DNA of 26,898 nucleotides. Origin: Lachnospiraceae bacterium (GTDB lineage: Bacteria > Bacillota > Clostridia > Lachnospirales > Lachnospiraceae). Below are positions 22,725-26,898 of this stretch, piece by piece; the first letter of the stretch is position 1; the number at the start of each line of letters is the position of its first letter. Location: positions 1 to 26,898 of the forward strand of contig CAAFJI010000176.1 of NCBI GenBank assembly GCA_900763175.1, written 5' to 3'. Position numbers and translations under genes: made by a program. The notes under the pieces are model-generated. The model did not search any database and was not told where the DNA came from. It saw nothing but the letters and a program-made list of their open reading frames with translations.

Positions 22725-25160
22725 ATGAATTTCGGACATTTTGACGATGAAAGGAAAGAATACGTCATTACTACCCCTGACACACCGCTTCCCTGGATCA
22801 ACTACCTTGGTTCTCAGGATTTCTTCTCCCTGATTTCCAATACCTGCGGCGGTTACAGCTTCTATAAGGATGCCAAGCTCCTTCGCATCACCCGCTACCG
22901 CTACAATAGCATTCCTGTGGATTCCAACGGAAAGTATTACTACATAAAGGATGGTGACACCATCTGGAACCCAGGCTGTATGCCTACCCGCACTCCTCTG
23001 GATGCCTATGAATGCCGCCATGGTCTTGGCTACAGCCATTTTCACGGGGAAAAGAAGGGACTTTCGGCGGATCTTCTGGCATTTGTCCCAGTTGACGCCG
23101 CCTGTGAAATCAACCGGCTTACCCTGAAAAATAATTCTGACCGGGAAAAATCCATCTCTCTTTTTTCCTATGTGGAGTTCTGCCTGTGGAATGCCGTGGA
23201 TGACATGACCAATTACCAGCGGAATTTAAGCACTGGTGAGGTGGAGATCACAGGAAGTACCATTTACCACAAAACAGAGTACAGGGAGCGCCGCAATCAT
23301 TACAGCTTCTTTACCGTAAATGCTCCTATTTCCGGCTATGACACCAGCCGTGATGACTTCCTGGGACCTGGCCATGGCAACAACAATCCGGCTGCGGTTC
23401 AGGAGGGCAGGAGCCACAATTCCGTTGCCAGTGGCTGGTATCCCATCGCCAGCCAACAGCTTGACATTGCCCTTGCTCCCGGAGAAGAAAAAGAATTTAT
23501 TTTCCTTCTTGGCTATTGTGAAAATCCAAAGGATGACAAATGGGAAGCTCTAAATGTGATCAAAAAGGATCCGGCGAAGAAAATGATGGAGAAATTTGCC
23601 ACATCCTGGCAGGTAGACCAGGCTTTTGCCGCATTAAAGGCTTACTGGGAGGAGCTTCTTTCCCGCTATCATGTGGAGAGCCAGGATCCTCATGTGAATC
23701 GTATGGCCAATATCTGGAACCAGTACCAGTGTATGGTAACCTTCAATATGTCCCGCTCTGCTTCCTATTACGAATCCGGCACCGGAAGAGGTATGGGCTT
23801 CCGGGATTCCTGTCAGGATCTTCTTGGCTTCGTTCATCTGATCCCGGAGCGTGCAAGGGAGAGAATCCTGGACATTGCAGCCACTCAGTTTGAGGATGGA
23901 AGTGCTTATCACCAGTATCAGCCTCTTACCAAGCAGGGAAATCTGGATATCGGAAGCGGATTTAACGATGACCCGCTGTGGCTGATTGCTGCCGTGGCTG
24001 CTTATCTGAAGGAAACCGGTGATTACAAAATCCTGGATGAGATGGTTGCCTTTGACTGCCATATGGAAAAGGCTGCTCCTCTTTTTGAGCACCTTCGCCG
24101 CTCCTTTGCCTACAGCCGCACTCATCTGGGGCCTCATAAGCTGCCTCTTATCGGCCGTGCAGACTGGAATGACTGCCTGAATCTGAACTGCTTTTCCAAT
24201 GAGCCGGGAGAATCCTTCCAGACAACCGGGCCTTCCGAGGGGCCAGTGGCAGAATCGGTATTTATCGCAGGTATGTATGTGAAATATGGAAATGAATTTG
24301 CAGAAATCTGCAGAAGAGTCGGAAAAGAGGAGGAGGCTGCCCTTACCCAGAAGGCAGTGGATGAAATGTACCAGGCTGTCCTTGATGCAGGCTGGGACGG
24401 AGAATGGTTCCTTCGTGCTTATGATGCCGCATCCCAAAAGGTTGGATCCCATGAATGCGAAGAAGGACAGATTTTTATTGAACCTCAGGGATTTTGTATC
24501 ATCGCCGGAATCGGCGTGAAGGAAGGTCTTGCAAAGAAGGCTCTGGATTCTGTAAAAGAGCGTCTGGATACGAAATATGGTATCATGCTCCACCAGCCGG
24601 CGTACACCAGATATTACCTGAATCTTGGAGAGATTTCCTCCTATCCGCCGGGTTATAAGGAAAATGCAGGTATCTTCTGCCATAACAATCCCTGGATTTC
24701 CATTGCCGAAACCGTTATCGGAAGAGGAAACCGTGCCTTTGAGATTTATAAAAAGACCTGCCCTTCTTATATTGAAAGCATCAGTGAGATTCACCGCACC
24801 GAGCCTTATGTTTATTCCCAGATGATCGCCGGCCGTGATGCTGCCCGCCATGGAGAGGCGAAGAACAGCTGGCTCACCGGAACTGCTGCCTGGACCTTCG
24901 TCAATCTTTCCCAGGCCATCCTTGGAGTCCAGCCAACCTACGACGGGCTCTCCATTGACCCTTGCATTCCGGAGGGCTTCGGTGATTTCATCCTCATCCG
25001 TCGTTTCCGCGGTGCCACCTATTACTTCCAGGTGGAAAATCCGGGCAACGTACAAAAGGGAGTGGCTTATCTGGAGGTGGATGGAAAGAAGCTAAATGGA
25101 AATGTAGTTCCTGTTGAAGAGGGAAAAACAGAATATCATGTGAACGTACACATGGCATAA
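22725..25160 (+). CDS. Cellobiose phosphorylase (GH94)
   Basis: The product (811 aa) splits cellobiose with phosphate to glucose and glucose 1-phosphate in the cytoplasm, saving ATP. The whole sequence follows the clostridial cellobiose phosphorylase pattern. It starts MNFGHFDDERKEYVIT, has LGSQDFFSLISNTCGGYSFY in the N-terminal beta-sandwich, and carries GRADWNDCLNLNCFS with the catalytic Asp at about 483 in the (alpha/alpha)6 barrel. The length equals that of characterised members. It has no signal peptide. The frame is open upstream, but the start at 22725 has a perfect AAGGAGGT site (22713-22720). Cellodextrin or other beta-glucoside phosphorolysis is possible, but similarity favours cellobiose. 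It lies divergent to the regulator and transporter that probably import its substrate. Confidence 0.92.
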   Translation: MNFGHFDDERKEYVITTPDTPLPWINYLGSQDFFSLISNTCGGYSFYKDAKLLRITRYRYNSIPVDSNGKYYYIKDGDTIWNPGCMPTRTPLDAYECRHGLGYSHFHGEKKGLSADLLAFVPVDAACEINRLTLKNNSDREKSISLFSYVEFCLWNAVDDMTNYQRNLSTGEVEITGSTIYHKTEYRERRNHYSFFTVNAPISGYDTSRDDFLGPGHGNNNPAAVQEGRSHNSVASGWYPIASQQLDIALAPGEEKEFIFLLGYCENPKDDKWEALNVIKKDPAKKMMEKFATSWQVDQAFAALKAYWEELLSRYHVESQDPHVNRMANIWNQYQCMVTFNMSRSASYYESGTGRGMGFRDSCQDLLGFVHLIPERARERILDIAATQFEDGSAYHQYQPLTKQGNLDIGSGFNDDPLWLIAAVAAYLKETGDYKILDEMVAFDCHMEKAAPLFEHLRRSFAYSRTHLGPHKLPLIGRADWNDCLNLNCFSNEPGESFQTTGPSEGPVAESVFIAGMYVKYGNEFAEICRRVGKEEEAALTQKAVDEMYQAVLDAGWDGEWFLRAYDAASQKVGSHECEEGQIFIEPQGFCIIAGIGVKEGLAKKALDSVKERLDTKYGIMLHQPAYTRYYLNLGEISSYPPGYKENAGIFCHNNPWISIAETVIGRGNRAFEIYKKTCPSYIESISEIHRTEPYVYSQMIAGRDAARHGEAKNSWLTGTAAWTFVNLSQAILGVQPTYDGLSIDPCIPEGFGDFILIRRFRGATYYFQVENPGNVQKGVAYLEVDGKKLNGNVVPVEEGKTEYHVNVHMA

Positions 25161-25167
25161 CAGCTGC

Positions 25168-25212
25168 AAAAATGCCAGGGAGCAAGTCAGATCCTTGTCC
25201 CTGGCATTTTTA
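25168..25212. terminator. Bidirectional terminator between GH94 and MATE genes
   Basis: AAAAATGCCAGGGA and TCCCTGGCATTTTT form a stem around a loop of about 15 bases, with A and T runs at both ends. It serves both converging genes. Confidence 0.9.
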
Positions 25213-25220
25213 TCTGCAGT

Positions 25221-26591
25221 TTATTTTTCATATAAAGGATGGATTTCTTTCCTGTACACATAGCGGATGAACAGTGCACAGATGATTCCGGCAAATGCCT
25301 CTGCAATGGGAAATGCCCACCAGCAGGCACTAAGCCCTCCGATCTTTGACACAATAAAGGCAAAAGGAAGAAGTACCACCAGCTGTCTTAAAGTGGATAC
25401 CGCAAGACTTAGGAAGCCATGTCCCAACGCCTGGAATACAGAGGAGGCCACCACACCGAAGCCTGCAACCAGGAAGCCGAGGCTGATGATACGAAGTGCC
25501 GGGATTCCGATTTCCAGCATGGAATCAGAAGCGCTGAAAATTCCCAGAAGGCTTCCCGGCATCAGCTGGAACACTGCGAATCCAAACAGCATAATGCATA
25601 CACCGTAGAGAATGCTCAGCTTAATTGCCTTTGTAATACGCTTCGGCTTTCTGGCTCCATAATTATAGGCAACGATTGGAACCATACCATTGTTCAGACC
25701 GAATACCGGCATGAAAACGAAGCTCTGTAATTTGAAATAAACACCAAATACTGCAGTTGCCGTTGCGGAGAAGCCCATAAGGATCTTGTTCATTCCGAAG
25801 GTCATGACGGAGCCTACCGATGCCATGATGATGGATGGGAATCCTACGCTGTAGATCTGGCGAATCACCGCACCGGAAATCCGGTATCTGGTAAGGGAAA
25901 TATGAAGCTCCTTATTCAGCTTCACATTCACGATCACGCCGGCAATCGCTGCGATGATCTGGCCGGTCACTGTAGCCAGGGCTGCACCTGTTACTTCCAT
26001 TCTTGGAAATCCCAGGAGTCCGAAAATCATGATCGGATCCAGAATGATGTTGATCACGGCGCCCAGAAGCTGGGTTGCCATGGAATAAATGGTTTTGCCT
26101 GTGGACTGCAGCAGCTTCTCACAGGCAAGCTGGATGAACAGTCCAAAAGACATGATACCGATCACCCGCACGTATTCAATTCCATACTCCATGATCTGCG
26201 GGTCACTGGTCTGCACCCTGAAAAATGCGGGGCTGAAAAATCCTGTGACAACGGCAAAGGCAATGAAGCTGAAAATCGCCAGATAGATGCCGTTATTTGC
26301 CGCACTGTTGGCATATTCATTTTTCTTCTCCCCAAGTGCCCTGGATACCAGTGCATTGATACCAACGCCGGTACCGGTACCGACTGCTATCATCAGGTTC
26401 TGCACCGGAAAGGCAAGAGAAACGGCAGTAAGTGCGCTCTCACTTAATTTAGCTACGAACATACTGTCCACAATGTTATATAAAGCCTGGACTAGCATGG
26501 AAATCATCATGGGAACTGACATGGTAAGCAAAAGCCTGCCGACAGGCATCACGCCCATTTTATTTTCCTGAATCTTTACTTCTTTTTCCAA
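25221..26591 (-). CDS. MATE family efflux transporter
   Basis: The product is about 456 aa with twelve predicted membrane helices in two similar halves. It is a multidrug/toxic-compound extrusion protein that probably exports small organic molecules by Na+ or H+ exchange. The family start PVGRLLLTMSVPMMISMLVQALYN is recognisable (about residues 15-38). The substrate is unknown. The frame extends to an ATG at 26702, but that lies upstream of the predicted promoter. A TTG codon (26591-26589) with GAGGGGG six bases upstream is the best start and gives the usual family length. An ATG at 26630 lies only 12 nt from the predicted transcript start and has no good site. The gene stands alone with its own promoter and terminator. 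Confidence 0.88.
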   Translation of the reverse strand: MEKEVKIQENKMGVMPVGRLLLTMSVPMMISMLVQALYNIVDSMFVAKLSESALTAVSLAFPVQNLMIAVGTGTGVGINALVSRALGEKKNEYANSAANNGIYLAIFSFIAFAVVTGFFSPAFFRVQTSDPQIMEYGIEYVRVIGIMSFGLFIQLACEKLLQSTGKTIYSMATQLLGAVINIILDPIMIFGLLGFPRMEVTGAALATVTGQIIAAIAGVIVNVKLNKELHISLTRYRISGAVIRQIYSVGFPSIIMASVGSVMTFGMNKILMGFSATATAVFGVYFKLQSFVFMPVFGLNNGMVPIVAYNYGARKPKRITKAIKLSILYGVCIMLFGFAVFQLMPGSLLGIFSASDSMLEIGIPALRIISLGFLVAGFGVVASSVFQALGHGFLSLAVSTLRQLVVLLPFAFIVSKIGGLSACWWAFPIAEAFAGIICALFIRYVYRKEIHPLYEK

Positions 26592-26614
26592 AAATATCCC
26601 CCTCTCGTATGTAT

Positions 26615-26648
26615 AAAAGGCTGACTCCATAAAAAGGTCAGTCCTTTT
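26615..26648. promoter_or_regulatory. Inverted repeat across the MATE gene start site
   Basis: AAAAGGCTGAC and GTCAGTCCTTTT form an inverted repeat with one extra base. The predicted transcript start (about 26642) falls inside the outer arm, so a DNA operator is more likely than an RNA hairpin. Confidence 0.4.
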
Positions 26649-26677
26649 ATTGTATAGAATTTTTTTCTTTCTGTCAA
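26649..26677 (-). promoter_or_regulatory. MATE gene promoter
   Basis: On the minus strand TTGACA (26677-26672), a 17-bp spacer and TACAAT (26654-26649) match consensus at 11 of 12 positions. The leader to the TTG start is about 50 nt. Confidence 0.8.
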
Positions 26678-26754
26678 CATAGGAGTGGATTTCTTTTCCC
26701 AATTATGCTATTCTTGACGTAACAAGTGTCCGGTCTGTCCGGATGACTGTTTTC

Positions 26755-26826
26755 GAGCGTGTCTGGAAATGCTTTCTGCAAAATGGGGCGTGCAGATTGC
26801 GGAAATGATTTTTCAAATAGACTCTA
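26755..26826 (+). repeat. R1 hairpin repeat, copy E (second subgroup)
   Basis: It begins GAGCGTGTCTGGAAATGC and ends TTTTTCAAATAGACTCTA, the R1 ends. The inner stem TTTCTGCAA/TTGCGGAAA pairs at all nine positions with one wobble. The apex reads TGGGGCGTGCA instead of TGTGCGTCACA, as in copy F. An alternative TCTGCA/TGCAGA stem is possible. A small TCCGG/CCGGA hairpin (26729-26742) precedes it. The bases after 26826 are AT-rich with nothing recognisable. Confidence 0.75.
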
Positions 26827-26898
26827 GTTTTCCAAAAACACCTCTCAGAATATTCTTTATTGAATATTTACTCATATACAAACACAAACATGACAACC

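Noticed and set aside
23634..25055. 473-codon minus-strand open frame across the cellobiose phosphorylase gene
   Set aside because: It is antisense to a full-length conserved enzyme. The translation shows no recognisable domain, and no promoter or ribosome site was found.
12816..26826. R1 copies as a CRISPR array
   Set aside because: The copies are kilobases apart, in both orientations, imperfect, and without regular spacers or cas genes.

Overview
The window looks like a chromosomal segment of a Gram-positive gut anaerobe, most likely a Lachnospiraceae member (Blautia-like). The reasons are the strong AGGAGG ribosome sites, TTGACA/TATAAT promoters, the type III glutamine synthetase, the Amt-PII fusion and the cellobiose phosphorylase closely resembling clostridial enzymes. 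The genus is inference. No tRNA, rRNA, CRISPR array, phage gene or transposase gene was seen.

Left half (25-14744): nitrogen assimilation and glutamine use. On the minus strand pyrG (CTP synthase), gltB and gltD (glutamate synthase) form one operon with a good promoter and a leader attenuator. Upstream of it lie a small HPr-like gene whose catalytic histidine appears to be missing, and purF, also on the minus strand. On the plus strand are glnN (type III glutamine synthetase) and an ammonium transporter with a C-terminal PII domain. Ammonium uptake, glutamine synthesis, glutamate synthesis and two glutamine-dependent nucleotide enzymes therefore sit together. glnN, amt and pyrG all carry terminator-like hairpins between promoter and start codon.

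Middle (14951-17374): a two-gene minus-strand operon of a TRIC/UPF0126 membrane protein and an ABC-F ATPase.

Right half (17499-25160): a cellobiose/cello-oligosaccharide locus. A LacI-type regulator, a solute-binding protein and two permeases run on the minus strand. The divergent plus-strand gene encodes a GH94 cellobiose phosphorylase. A shared TCGTTTTCGT motif lies at the predicted regulator start site and inside the predicted phosphorylase promoter. No transport ATPase is encoded here. A MATE transporter follows on the minus strand (25221-26591).

The most unusual content is in the gaps between genes. (i) A 60-80 bp hairpin repeat, called R1 here, occurs six times between 12.8 and 26.8 kb, with stem-preserving changes between copies. 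(ii) A 130-190 bp structured repeat, R2, occurs twice, each time directly against the T-run of a terminator-like hairpin. (iii) A ~190 bp multi-hairpin, cloverleaf-like element lies between glnN and amt and overlaps the amt -35 boxes. One gap, between the solute-binding protein and its permeases, holds a terminator-like hairpin, an R2 and an R1.
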